From IMG/VR virus record IMGVR_UViG_3300012683_000019, positions 1 through 22,504 of that record: a stretch of 22,504 nt of DNA. One strand, written 5' to 3'. Position 1 is the first letter of the stretch; each line of letters begins with the position of its first letter. This document shows positions 1 through 6,378 of the stretch, piece by piece. The notes under the pieces are model-generated. The model did no database searches. It saw only the letters and a program-made list of their open reading frames with translations, and was not told the origin of the DNA. Both the position numbers and the translations under genes were made by a program. The stretch is from a virus.

Positions 1-26
1 ACTCTTTTGAACCGCTCAGTGTTCAT
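1..26 (-). CDS. Start of a further leftward gene, cut by the window edge
   Basis: An ATG on the minus strand at 26-24 overlaps the TGA of the upstream gene in the ATGA arrangement used throughout this operon. A GGAGAAA ribosome site lies about 5 bases before it. Only eight codons (MNTERFKR) are inside the window, so nothing can be said about function. The entry records that the operon continues to the left. Confidence 0.4.
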
Positions 27-328
27 GGTATTTCTCCATTAATAACTTGTTGGATATGCCGGGCCGCAGCTCTTGGGTCATAGTACTCTTCTGCGTTGTA
101 ATTATTCGGCCAACAAATGTGAACACGTTGACTGTGTGTTAAGTTAAATCCAGCCAGAAACTCAGCACTGTCTTTTATTGTTAATCCAGCCCGTGCCGCC
201 CAACCGTCAACACAGGCATAGGTGCCACAATCCAACGTCGTGATGCTATATCCAGGCTCTTTACGCCGAGAAATCTTTATCATCAACGCCTTAAGCTTCT
301 TAAGCTTATTGACGGTAGACTTATTCAC
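23..328 (-). CDS. Small phage protein with CGT-x2-C-x2-G-W motif (copy 1 of 3)
   Basis: A 101-residue protein with a lysine-rich N terminus and the motif C34-G-T-Y-A-C39-V-D-G42-W43. The same motif occurs in the products of the genes ending at 4184 and 5570, so this phage carries three relatives. From memory, this motif marks a family of uncharacterised phage and plasmid proteins; no activity is known to me. The two fixed cysteines could bind metal, but a single CxxxxC pair does not prove it. The start is a GTG overlapping the upstream stop as GTGA, preceded by a strong AAAGGAGAT site. The downstream gene starts on its own TGA. Not a membrane protein by inspection. Confidence 0.75.
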   Translation of the reverse strand: MNKSTVNKLKKLKALMIKISRRKEPGYSITTLDCGTYACVDGWAARAGLTIKDSAEFLAGFNLTHSQRVHICWPNNYNAEEYYDPRAAARHIQQVINGEIP

Positions 329-654
329 CTGATCTCCTTTAGGACTTCCTGTAATGCGAGAGCGTCAAGTAGCTCGATCACCCGGGCCACCAACGCATCG
401 GACTTGATGTGAGCCCCTGAATAATCATCACTGACCTCAAATCCCAACTTTCCTGCAATATACTTAGCAGCAGGTGTGGTCATTATAAAACATTTCTCGG
501 CATACACGCTGTGCATCTTGGCATCATGACTCCGGTTATAGACCATGTCCTCCAGAGCACTGGCCAAGATTCCAGCTTCTGTTGTAACCATCTTATTATG
601 CACAGCTTCGGGGATGTGCCGATTCTGTATGAGATCTGCTAATGTCTTACTCAT
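325..654 (-). CDS. Hypothetical protein, early operon
   Basis: A product of about 109 residues, mostly helical in appearance, with no motif I recognise. The ATG at 654 is chosen because it overlaps the TGA of the upstream gene as ATGA, like its neighbours. A TTG three codons earlier is possible but would lengthen the overlap. No clear Shine-Dalgarno sequence precedes the ATG, so translation probably depends on ribosomes finishing the upstream gene. The 3' end overlaps the next gene's GTG by 4 bases. No cysteine pairs, signal peptide or membrane segment stand out. Confidence 0.65.
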   Translation of the reverse strand: MSKTLADLIQNRHIPEAVHNKMVTTEAGILASALEDMVYNRSHDAKMHSVYAEKCFIMTTPAAKYIAGKLGFEVSDDYSGAHIKSDALVARVIELLDALALQEVLKEIR

Positions 655-1574
655 ATATGACAATCGTAGACTGACAACAAAGTGTCGTCAGATACGTCCT
701 CCAGTAGCTTTGCGAATTCTTCACTCCAGCGGTCCGGTTCTTTCTCGTCCATAACAATTCCCCACCAACCCATGCCGCCTTTCTCGTACCACTTGCCATC
801 CTTGATCACAGCATGGGTCGAGATGCAGTTGCGAACGGCGCGGGCCACGTAATGCTCTTCACTCGGACCAAAATCCTCGTAATCATAAAACATCAGGTCA
901 TGGTCCTTGCGTATCGCAGCAACCATCGGCTGGGCGTTATAAATCGGCCCAGCTCTGTTGTCCCCGTCCGGATATTGCGCTCTGATTGTTTCCCATGACT
1001 GCGGGATTGGCAAATCTTTAGTGATCGTTGCAAAATGGCGATAATCCGCAGTAGCTTTATCCCGGGCATAGTCCTGCATCTTTGTGAAATCGATGTCGCG
1101 CTTGTAACAGGCATCAGCGGTGCCGGGTTCGGCTGCCGGAGTCATAAGTCCACATTTACCGGTAATTCCAGACGTCACATCGTCTTTGATGTAGAAAAAC
1201 CCAGTCCAGCGCCCGCCCAACTGATACCAGTCCCACTTGGCGTTCGGGTTGGTGCGATCGACTGCGCGGATCAGCTTGTCGTCCCTGACCACGGCATAAC
1301 CATACTTGTGAACGGAATCATCCCCATTACAATCAGCATTGACTTCGCTCGTCACGATCTTTTCACCCAGCCCATGGTATTCAAGCGCATCCCGCAGCGC
1401 TCGACCCTGAGTCTTTCCCTCTGAAAGATACTTGTCTACCCGGGCCTGTACTTTCGCTGTGATGTCAACGTCCTGCACGTACTTGTCATTTTCCCCGGTG
1501 CACTCAAATTCGTGAAACGGGCCCAACTGTGCCTCCGGATCGTCCCCGACAACAAGAACTGTAAAATGACTCAC
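651..1574 (-). CDS. Conserved phage protein of the 'MSHFTVLV' family
   Basis: A 307-residue acidic soluble protein. Its opening (MSHFTVLVVGDDPEAQLGPF), an early HEFECTG segment and the aromatic block NPNAKWDWYQLGGRWTGFF at residues 109-127 match a conserved hypothetical family that I recall from many unrelated phages. No biochemical role is known to me. A second aromatic cluster, GGMGWWGIV, lies near residue 268-276. The start is GTG, chosen because AAAGGAGATTGTC sits directly before it and because the family begins at this residue. It is the largest gene of the P1 unit and lies 11 bases below the preceding stop. It has the family's full-length appearance, with no truncation seen. Confidence 0.8.
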   Translation of the reverse strand: MSHFTVLVVGDDPEAQLGPFHEFECTGENDKYVQDVDITAKVQARVDKYLSEGKTQGRALRDALEYHGLGEKIVTSEVNADCNGDDSVHKYGYAVVRDDKLIRAVDRTNPNAKWDWYQLGGRWTGFFYIKDDVTSGITGKCGLMTPAAEPGTADACYKRDIDFTKMQDYARDKATADYRHFATITKDLPIPQSWETIRAQYPDGDNRAGPIYNAQPMVAAIRKDHDLMFYDYEDFGPSEEHYVARAVRNCISTHAVIKDGKWYEKGGMGWWGIVMDEKEPDRWSEEFAKLLEDVSDDTLLSVYDCHI

Positions 1575-1585
1575 GACAATCTCCT

Positions 1586-1972
1586 TTATTTATTGATCAA
1601 AAGCTTTTTCAACTGCTCTTCAGCCAAAAGGGATCGCTTCTCGAAATCCCCGTACCATGCCGCGTATTCAAGGCGAAGTGACTCGATCCGTTTATAGGCT
1701 GTAAACATCGGTGTCGGGTTCTCCAATAATGCGTTGGCGCACGAGTGGCAATAAATTGCGTCTGCTTTGTCGAAAGCCGGTATCTTCTTGTTGGGTATGA
1801 TGATCGCGTAATAAGCGCGAGTTCCCTTATCGTTAAATCGCACCTCGTCAGGGATCTGGTCATACGGGATCTTTTTGACCTCGCCGCTCTTTATCATGCG
1901 GTCGGCCACAACCTTTTCACACTGGCCGAAGATCGACCAGATGGAAGTACGTTCACCTTTCTTACGCGTCAT
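1586..1972 (-). CDS. Hypothetical protein with a CxxC pair
   Basis: A 128-residue basic protein. It has one cysteine pair (YCHSCAN, about two thirds along) and a further Cys near residue 18, so weak metal binding is possible but not shown. The C terminus is a charged helix rich in Glu, Lys and Leu. A longer reading frame extends upstream to 2038. I place the start at the ATG at 1972 because it forms ATGA with the stop of the preceding gene and has a GGGGGTAG sequence before it. I do not recognise the family. Confidence 0.65.
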   Translation of the reverse strand: MTRKKGERTSIWSIFGQCEKVVADRMIKSGEVKKIPYDQIPDEVRFNDKGTRAYYAIIIPNKKIPAFDKADAIYCHSCANALLENPTPMFTAYKRIESLRLEYAAWYGDFEKRSLLAEEQLKKLLINK

Positions 1973-2154
1973 AGCTCTACCCCCACTTCCACAAACCTGA
2001 TGCGACCACAGTTTTGACATTCGTACTGCTTGGCACACTCACGCGGACCATCGATACTGCCGATTTCATAATCGATGACCACATACTGCTTCAATTTCCA
2101 CGCGTGCCGTATCCAGATACACAGGGGGCGGGTTTCTAATTTACGCTTGATCAC
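1969..2154 (-). CDS. Small zinc-finger-like protein
   Basis: A 61-residue protein with the pattern C..W..H.WK in its first 20 residues and C-Q-N-C-G-R near its end. Small phage proteins with this C-H ... C-x2-C spacing are usually taken as single zinc-binding folds; that is family-level inference here. The frame stays open upstream to 2277, but that part overlaps the coding sequence of the preceding gene. The GTG at 2154 is preferred because it forms GTGA with the upstream stop and has AAGGGGTGG before it. The next gene starts on its own stop codon. Confidence 0.6.
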   Translation of the reverse strand: MIKRKLETRPLCIWIRHAWKLKQYVVIDYEIGSIDGPRECAKQYECQNCGRIRFVEVGVEL

Positions 2155-2681
2155 GCGTTCCACCCCTTGCGTTTTAACAGCCCACGCAGCTGCATTGCCT
2201 GCATGCCAGGGTTCATATGCGAGTAGCGTTGGCGAATCGTGTCCTCTTCCTCTTCGCACAGCTTCGCCGCGCGCCAATACAGCTCGGTCAGTTGCGTCTT
2301 CTCCGGGCCCAGAGGCGCGGCGCTCGATGGGGTCGGTATCTCTATACCCATCTCCCTAGCCGCATCCGGCGTCGCGCCCCGGGAGAGCGCCCACGATCGG
2401 TATCTGCCCATGATCTGGGACGCTGACGCCTCTACCCCATTTACGGTGGCGATCGGGCGCATGTAATGCGAGTCCGAGAGCGGGACGACAATCGTCTTTA
2501 CTCCCTGTATCTCGTCGAGCATGAGCAACAACAGGTTCCGCTCGTCTTGATTATCTCTCATGATGCACGGGCGCTCGGACCCGTCATGTCCAAAGGGACG
2601 CTCGTTATTAGCACGGTACCAGACCGCCACCCACTGAATCGGTGTGGGTTCAGACTTCTTCTTGGGCTTGGGTTTCGCCAT
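2151..2681 (-). CDS. Lys-rich N terminus plus C-terminal 'RY-x3-N-x-GMQ-x-M' domain
   Basis: A 176-residue protein and the first gene after promoter P1. The N terminus (MAKPKPKKKSEP) is strongly basic. The C-terminal segment, residues 131-171, aligns without gaps with residues 106-146 of the product of the gene at 12491-12961: 18 of 41 positions are identical, including RY, N, GMQ and M. The middle part differs, so the two share a domain rather than a whole sequence. A basic tail on a helical domain suggests nucleic-acid contact, but this is inference. The start has a strong GGAGGATGACCG site. The leader from P1 is only about 15-20 bases long. Confidence 0.75.
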   Translation of the reverse strand: MAKPKPKKKSEPTPIQWVAVWYRANNERPFGHDGSERPCIMRDNQDERNLLLLMLDEIQGVKTIVVPLSDSHYMRPIATVNGVEASASQIMGRYRSWALSRGATPDAAREMGIEIPTPSSAAPLGPEKTQLTELYWRAAKLCEEEEDTIRQRYSHMNPGMQAMQLRGLLKRKGWNA

Positions 2682-2704
2682 CGGTCATCCTCCATCAGAG
2701 CGCC

Positions 2705-2733
2705 AGTAGAGCACGGGGCTCGACTCGCGTCAA
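2705..2733 (-). promoter_or_regulatory. Early promoter P1 (TTGACG-N17-TGC-TCTACT)
   Basis: On the minus strand a -35 box TTGACG (2733-2728) is followed by a 17-bp spacer ending in TGC and a -10 box TCTACT (2710-2705). The same arrangement with CCGTGGTCTACTGG recurs at P2, P3 and P4, so this is one of a family. It reads into the gene at 2151-2681. The box lies directly after the stop codon of the small membrane gene at 2737. Confidence 0.65.
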
Positions 2734-2736
2734 GAA

Positions 2737-2901
2737 TCAATCCTCATCGGCCATCTCGCCCTCACGCTGCTTGCGTAACGTGATAGCCAATTTCCTTTTC
2801 TCCCACGTCCGCTGCTCCCAATAATCCTGCCAGCCCACGGCTACACATAAAGTCAGCGTGGCTAAGCCAATTATCTCTAAAATGATGTGGATGACTTTCA
2901 T
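2737..2901 (-). CDS. 54-residue small membrane protein
   Basis: A short gene in what looks like an intergenic gap. It has one hydrophobic segment at residues 4-24 (ILEIIGLATLTLCVAVGW is its core), followed by Trp/Glu/Arg/Lys-rich residues 24-54. The orientation would put the charged C-terminal part in the cytoplasm if the positive-inside rule holds. The ATG overlaps the TGA of the upstream gene as TGATG. It ends just before promoter P1. I cannot assign a function; holin-like, inhibitor or exclusion roles are all possible. Confidence 0.6.
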   Translation of the reverse strand: MKVIHIILEIIGLATLTLCVAVGWQDYWEQRTWEKRKLAITLRKQREGEMADED

Positions 2902-3149
2902 CAATCAACCTCTCCCAAATTATCCAATGCTTCCTGCAGATTGTCAATGCCTGATTGGAGTGAGTCCACGGCATTATCCATGGCCGACACATTAGCGTCC
3001 ATTTGCTCAGCGCGTTCGGACTCCTGCATGTTTTCAGGCATGTTCTCACGCACGTCCTGCTCATCGTCCTTGGTTGATTCCAAGGTGCTCTTGGCATTCT
3101 CGATGTCCTGCACTACACCGATAAGCAGCTTGCGACGTTCCTTATTCAT
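2901..3149 (-). CDS. Acidic coiled-coil conserved phage/plasmid protein
   Basis: An 82-residue, very acidic, almost entirely helical protein. It opens with MNKERRKLL, has a central DDEQD..ENMPENMQESER segment and a Leu/Ile heptad pattern near the C terminus (NAVDSLQSGIDNLQEALDNL). Proteins of this length with this opening and the MPENMQESER centre are widespread in phages and plasmids as far as I recall, with no assigned role. Oligomerisation through the C-terminal helix is likely. A GTGGAG site precedes the ATG. It starts 4 bases after the preceding stop and shares its own stop with the next start. Confidence 0.75.
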   Translation of the reverse strand: MNKERRKLLIGVVQDIENAKSTLESTKDDEQDVRENMPENMQESERAEQMDANVSAMDNAVDSLQSGIDNLQEALDNLGEVD

Positions 3150-3152
3150 TGT

Positions 3153-3365
3153 TCAACTCCACATGTGTTTGAAGCGCGAGTCCCGCGAAACCTTGCGTGA
3201 CAACTTACTGCCTGCCGGATTCTCCCCGCAGCGAGCACCGTGCGAGCCGAAATTATGCTTGCCAGCCCCATGCGGAGTGTGCTTGCCGACCCGCTCGGGA
3301 CGCGCGGCAGGAACACGTGACAGGCTGAACAGCTCGATCAGCGCCTGTAGATTGAAATATTTCAT
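3153..3365 (-). CDS. Small basic Gly/His/Arg-rich protein
   Basis: A 70-residue basic protein. Residues 1-20 form a leucine-rich helix, and the rest is rich in Gly, His, Arg and Lys with little order apparent. One Cys lies in GARCGENPAG. No family is recognised; nucleic-acid binding would fit the charge but is a guess. The ATG forms ATGA with the upstream stop and is preceded by GGTGGAGAAACG. Confidence 0.6.
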   Translation of the reverse strand: MKYFNLQALIELFSLSRVPAARPERVGKHTPHGAGKHNFGSHGARCGENPAGSKLSRKVSRDSRFKHMWS

Positions 3366-3616
3366 GATCGTTTCTCCACCTCGTTCATTCGGGCAACCAC
3401 GCCCCTTTTAAAATCATCAACCGTGCCGCCCTTTGACATGTTTTCCATGTAGACCGACACGAACAAAAAAGCGATCATCTCTTCAGTTGTCAAATCGACC
3501 TTTAGCGTGTGATGTTCCTGATCCATGAGTCCCAGTGCCAGTTCACGCCACGCACCGATCACGGCCTTTATGACCTTGTCTTCCGGCAGGGCGCAAAATC
3601 TGTCTAACTTAATCAT
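3362..3616 (-). CDS. Tandem paralogue B of the gene at 3613-3867
   Basis: An 84-residue helical protein that is clearly related to the next gene upstream. Both have GAW (residues 21-23 here, 25-27 there) and the block YM-x-N-x-SK-x-GTVDDFK (56-70 here, 58-72 there), and both are 84 residues long. This indicates tandem duplication. The conserved GTVDDFK end may form a turn and a helix. No function is recognised. The ATG lies 7 bases after GGGAGG and overlaps the upstream stop as ATGA. Confidence 0.7.
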   Translation of the reverse strand: MIKLDRFCALPEDKVIKAVIGAWRELALGLMDQEHHTLKVDLTTEEMIAFLFVSVYMENMSKGGTVDDFKRGVVARMNEVEKRS

Positions 3617-3867
3617 CCCATGACCTCCCTGACATCAGCAACAAGCATCTTTTTGAAATCATCGACCGTCCCGCGCTTGGACAGATTCTTCATATAGGCA
3701 CCGACCCAGATCATCGTCAACATCTCGTGCCGATTCAGAGACAATGTTTTATCATCCTTTAGCACGATTTCATTCATGAACTTGCCCCACGCTCCACAGA
3801 CAAGCATTATTATCTTGTCTTCATCGAAACTGGCTACTGTCTCTTCCACCGCTTCACTGGGAATCAT
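3613..3867 (-). CDS. Tandem paralogue A of the gene at 3362-3616
   Basis: An 84-residue protein, partner of the following gene by tandem duplication (shared GAW and YMKNLSKRGTVDDFK at residues 58-72). The N-terminal 15 residues differ between the copies, and the central helix is more hydrophobic here (MLTMIWVGAY), perhaps a buried dimer surface. It is unlikely to be a membrane protein because the stretch is short and flanked by charge. The ATG overlaps the DUF3846-like gene's stop as ATGA. No good Shine-Dalgarno sequence is visible, so translational coupling is likely. Confidence 0.7.
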   Translation of the reverse strand: MIPSEAVEETVASFDEDKIIMLVCGAWGKFMNEIVLKDDKTLSLNRHEMLTMIWVGAYMKNLSKRGTVDDFKKMLVADVREVMG

Positions 3868-4205
3868 GACGCATCAACTATCTGGCTGACGCGGGACGGG
3901 GGCTTCGGACGCTTTTGAACGGCATCCGGTATCCAGACGGCCATCAATCCCACAATGAAGTGACGATTGACACAGATGATGGTGGCCGCGTCATTGGGGA
4001 CCTGCTTTTTGAGCAGTCCTTCCTCGTCCACGTATGCGTCACGAAGGCGACCATCATAGCGGACCTTGATAAGCTCAATCCAGCCTCCGCCAATCGCCTC
4101 GCGCAACACTTCATAATCCGGCTGTCCGGCCTTATTCCAGCGCCGTGACTCATGCAGCGCCGTGACCGTCTCGCCGGGCTTAATTATAACCATAGTGCCT
4201 GACAT
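3864..4205 (-). CDS. DUF3846-like protein
   Basis: A 113-residue protein. The order GGGWIELI (39-46), YVDEEGLL (58-65), PNDAAT (70-75) and a hydrophobic IVGLMAVWI strand (84-92) follows the DUF3846 pattern as I remember it: GGyIE, vnEeGkl, N-x-x-AT, then iiG-x-a/v. That family is common in phages and its function is unknown. Two starts are possible. The ATG at 4205 overlaps the upstream gene by 22 bases and has GGGGGAG very close before it; the ATG at 4193 would remove four residues. The family match does not settle the choice. Confidence 0.65.
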   Translation of the reverse strand: MSGTMVIIKPGETVTALHESRRWNKAGQPDYEVLREAIGGGWIELIKVRYDGRLRDAYVDEEGLLKKQVPNDAATIICVNRHFIVGLMAVWIPDAVQKRPKPPSRVSQIVDAS

Positions 4206-4600
4206 GACTCCCCCAATGTGGCCTTGAATTTCTCAAATGCTGCCTCTAATCCCTGTTCGACTGGCATCAATGCGAAATGCACATCGGCAAATGACCGCAG
4301 TATCTTGGCAGCGTCTGAGGCAATATAACAATGCAGTCTTTCGCCATCCGGTCTGTGATCGTAAAGCACTTTCGTATGGCCAAATCCACAAGCTTTCGCT
4401 ACGTTACTGTTGATGGTGCCTATAGATAATGTGTTCATAAAAGCAGGTAATTTCAAAAAGTGTCCAACCCACCCCCACATACATCCCGGGGTTCCACATG
4501 GTGGGACTCCCGCAGCGTGAAAATTATACAGCTTTGGATTCCTCTCGATCCAGTCCGCAGCATCGTGGAACGCCCTATAAATCTGTTGTCTGCTAAACAT
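4184..4600 (-). CDS. CGT-x2-C-x2-G-W motif protein (copy 2 of 3)
   Basis: A 138-residue protein with C35-G-T-P-G-C40-M-W-G43-W44, matching the copies at 23-328 and 5570-5968. It has an extra cysteine (ACGFGH) and a longer C-terminal part. The N-terminal helix (RQQIYRAFHDAADWIE) resembles the region before the motif in the other copies in having Trp/Ile and charged residues. An open frame continues upstream, but the ATG at 4600 is chosen for its AGGAGATTACAA site. That site is built from the end of the small gene before it (TAG stop inside TATTAGGAGAT), so the two are coupled. Function unknown. Confidence 0.7.
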   Translation of the reverse strand: MFSRQQIYRAFHDAADWIERNPKLYNFHAAGVPPCGTPGCMWGWVGHFLKLPAFMNTLSIGTINSNVAKACGFGHTKVLYDHRPDGERLHCYIASDAAKILRSFADVHFALMPVEQGLEAAFEKFKATLGESCQALWL

Positions 4601-4610
4601 TTGTAATCTC

Positions 4611-4757
4611 CTAATACGACTCGTGTTCGTCCTCATCGTCATCATTACAGGTCATGATCCAACCTATGAAATCCCCGATCCAGCAGCCGATCTGCCACAA
4701 AATCCAGGTGGCGAAGACCGCGATACCAAACAGGACGAGTGCTTCAATAATGTTCAC
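4611..4757 (-). CDS. 48-residue membrane protein with acidic tail
   Basis: A short gene filling the gap between two larger genes. Residues 6-36 are hydrophobic and Trp/Ile/Gly-rich, enough for one long or one tilted membrane segment. Residues 38-48 (NDDDEDEHESY) are strongly acidic. The start is GTG with an AGAAGGG sequence about 9 bases before it. Its TAG stop forms part of the ribosome site of the next gene. No homologue is recognised. A hydrophobic helix plus acidic tail is seen in several unrelated small phage inhibitors and exclusion proteins, but that is only an analogy. Confidence 0.55.
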   Translation of the reverse strand: MNIIEALVLFGIAVFATWILWQIGCWIGDFIGWIMTCNDDDEDEHESY

Positions 4758-4762
4758 TTACA

Positions 4763-4945
4763 CTACCCTTCTTCTAATTCACGGTTTGCCAATCCTTTAT
4801 AATACGGATGTCGAATCATGCTCGCAAATCCCTCAGCCTCTTCCCGTGCGTTGCGAGAAGTTGCCAGATAATGCTGTACCTCGCTCAAAAAGTGGCGGTC
4901 TGATTCCGTTGTCATCGACAACTTTCTGTGCTTAGGCTTTTTCAC
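4763..4945 (-). CDS. Hypothetical 60-residue protein
   Basis: A basic N terminus (KKPKHRKLS) is followed by a mixed-charge helical region (SDRHFLSEVQHYLATS, REEAEGFASMI) and an acidic end. No cysteines, membrane segment or known motif. The start is GTG overlapping the HNH gene's stop as GTGA, with GGGAGGCAG about 6 bases before it. Its position between a homing-type endonuclease gene and a tiny membrane gene does not suggest a role. Confidence 0.6.
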   Translation of the reverse strand: MKKPKHRKLSMTTESDRHFLSEVQHYLATSRNAREEAEGFASMIRHPYYKGLANRELEEG

Positions 4946-5304
4946 TTCTTCTGCCTCCCATTCCGTGCACCCTGCCTGCGTCGATTCTCAATCAGCGGCA
5001 CCATCTCAAGATGCATCGGATTGATACAGGACGGGTTCAGGCATAGGTGGTCAATCTGGTGATGTGGCTTGATCTTCACCCCACGGAACTCCTCATAAGA
5101 CAAGCGGTGCGCGTACAGCATCAAGTGCCGACCATCACGACGGAGCGAAATCTTTGGGTATCCTTTCTTGTCGACATGGCGCGTCCAGATCCAGCAGGGA
5201 AGCGGCTCATGCCCGATTCTTGCGAATCGTACCCCGGCAATCAACCGGTGTTCAAGATCCCGGTAAGTACCACGCTGCGGTATTTTAACAATAAGTGCGT
5301 TCAT
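4942..5304 (-). CDS. HNH endonuclease (homing type)
   Basis: A 120-residue protein with the layout of small phage HNH nucleases: C37-W-I-W-T, a GYPKISL strand, AHRLSYEEF (65-73), then I-D85-H86-L-C88-L-N-P-S-C93-I-N95-P-x-H98-LE. H86, N95 and H98 would be the catalytic ββα-metal residues, and C37, C88 and C93 probably belong to a zinc site. Such proteins cut DNA in neighbouring phage genomes and spread themselves; they usually stand free between genes, as here. It forms ATGA with the preceding stop and has no clear Shine-Dalgarno sequence, so it depends on upstream translation. The basic C-terminal tail probably contacts DNA. Confidence 0.88.
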   Translation of the reverse strand: MNALIVKIPQRGTYRDLEHRLIAGVRFARIGHEPLPCWIWTRHVDKKGYPKISLRRDGRHLMLYAHRLSYEEFRGVKIKPHHQIDHLCLNPSCINPMHLEMVPLIENRRRQGARNGRQKK

Positions 5305-5573
5305 ACGGGCTTTGACACCATGGTATTTGGAAACGCCTCATTGAACGTACGGAGCAGGGCTTTTCGACCCAGCCGCATGGCGTTATTTCTGGCCTGTGTA
5401 AACTCCGTATCGTTATCAGGGCGTTCACCACCGTGCTCAAAATAACGAAGAGTAAATAGAGCTGCGTCCAGCGCCGTCACCAACTCATCGATGTGCGAGC
5501 GGTACTTGATCGTCCGCCCACGCCAAGTAGCAACGTCTCCTTTCAGGGTCTGAATAATCTCAGCATCAGTCAT
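5301..5573 (-). CDS. Hypothetical helical protein
   Basis: A 90-residue protein that begins MTDAEIIQTL, is mainly helical and has mixed charge. Its central segment DELVTALDAALFTLRYFEHG resembles the small helical proteins often found in phage early operons, but I cannot name a family. No cysteines. The ATG overlaps the preceding stop as ATGA. GGGGTGAAC lies about 7 bases upstream and would be a weak ribosome site. Confidence 0.65.
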   Translation of the reverse strand: MTDAEIIQTLKGDVATWRGRTIKYRSHIDELVTALDAALFTLRYFEHGGERPDNDTEFTQARNNAMRLGRKALLRTFNEAFPNTMVSKPV

Positions 5574-5968
5574 GACATGTTCACCCCACGCTTCAAGTCC
5601 TTGATATGGCGGGTCATCTCACGAATCACCTGACTCACGGAACGCCTATTTTGATTCAGGAAGATATCACCGGTACCGGTGATTCCGAAAAAGAAATCGG
5701 GCTGCATCGTGAATCGCAAGAACTTGGTGCTACTGCCGATGTAGTAGCCTTCAAAGCCGTGGTCTATGAACCAAGAATCAAGCGAGCAGTGACCGGCGGC
5801 GCAGGCTATCGTGCCACAATCAGTCTTTCGTCCCCATAACGACATGTCCCAGTGCGCCTTGCGCTCGTGACGGCTCAAACCCCGCAACACCCGGCGAGCG
5901 TTTACCCAACGCTCGATTTTCTCTTTCGTGGTGCAATAGGACCATGGCGTATTCGAGATGCTTTTCAT
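5570..5968 (-). CDS. CGT-x2-C-x2-G-H motif protein (copy 3 of 3)
   Basis: A 132-residue protein and the first gene after promoter P2. It has C51-G-T-I-A-C56-A-A-G59-H60, a relative of the copies at 23-328 and 4184-4600 with His in place of the final Trp. The N-terminal region (KEKIERWVNARRVLRGL) is basic and helical. Its leader contains TAGAGGAGATAGAG, identical over 14 bases to the leader of the gene at 12491-12961, which is also the first gene after a promoter of this family. The function of the family is unknown to me. Confidence 0.75.
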   Translation of the reverse strand: MKSISNTPWSYCTTKEKIERWVNARRVLRGLSRHERKAHWDMSLWGRKTDCGTIACAAGHCSLDSWFIDHGFEGYYIGSSTKFLRFTMQPDFFFGITGTGDIFLNQNRRSVSQVIREMTRHIKDLKRGVNMS

Positions 5969-5991
5969 ACTCTATCTCCTCTATCAGGTCC

Positions 5992-6021
5992 AGTAGACCA
6001 CGGGCTCCCATCCTCTGTCAA
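5992..6021 (-). promoter_or_regulatory. Early promoter P2 (TTGACA-N18-TGG-TCTACT)
   Basis: The -35 box is TTGACA (6021-6016) and the -10 box is TCTACT (5997-5992) with TGG directly before it, on the minus strand. The spacer is 18 bp, one more than in the other members. The segment CCCGTGGTCTACTGG is shared with P3 and P4. It drives the unit starting with the gene at 5570-5968. Confidence 0.7.
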
Positions 6022-6052
6022 GAATCAATAGAGCAGATGAAGGTTCTGCCTT

Positions 6053-6193
6053 TCAATCCCACCAGCGCAATATCCGGCCAATCGCCATGACGCTCTGTGT
6101 AATCGACAAACCGCAAAGGAGAGATGACCAGAACCACAGGCGATCAAGCTCTTCCTCTGCATGTCGCCATGCTTCGAGATTATTCTTAATCAT
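6053..6193 (-). CDS. 46-residue small membrane protein
   Basis: A short gene in the 400-base gap between the secreted-protein pair and promoter P2. Residues 1-18 are a charged amphipathic helix (EAWRHAEEELDRL). Residues 19-39 are hydrophobic with small residues (WFWSSLLCGLSITQSVMAIG), ending in RILRWWD. The ATG follows AGAGGACAGACGT. The product is probably a single-pass inner-membrane peptide. No known family. It lies between a hairpin-rich region upstream and P2 downstream, so it may be transcribed by read-through from P3. Confidence 0.5.
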   Translation of the reverse strand: MIKNNLEAWRHAEEELDRLWFWSSLLCGLSITQSVMAIGRILRWWD

Positions 6194-6378
6194 ACGTCTG
6201 TCCTCTATTTAACATTCCGGTTACTGTGTAACTATAACCGTCTCTATTGTTCCGGTTATACGATACCGGCAAACGCTGGCTCTAATTTTCTCCAGCCGCC
6301 ACAGCAGTTATCGATTGCTGCTCGCTGCATCAGGGAAGCAGGTACCCTGTCTATACGTCAGACAGCATCGACGCGTTC
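6194..6378. other. Non-coding gap with small inverted repeats
   Basis: No credible gene was found here on either strand. It contains several short dyads: GTTAC-TGT-GTAAC and CCGGT-N8-ACCGG around 6214-6271 (the motif TTCCGGTTA occurs twice), and the hairpin annotated at 6347-6365. They could be terminators or attenuators for the secreted-protein transcript, or operator-like sites. The plus-strand open frame across this gap has no ribosome site and looks non-coding. Confidence 0.4.
6347..6365 (-). terminator. Hairpin 14 bases after the secreted-protein gene
   Basis: CTGTCT-N7-AGACAG forms a 6-bp stem with a 7-base loop, just past the stop of the gene at 6379-6888 on the minus strand. No uridine run follows, so a classical intrinsic terminator is not supported; it may slow transcription or protect the 3' end. 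Confidence 0.3.

Noticed and set aside
4654-4935. 93-codon plus-strand frame opposite the small genes at 4611-4945
   Set aside because: Lies on the anti-coding strand of two minus-strand genes with better starts and overlaps.
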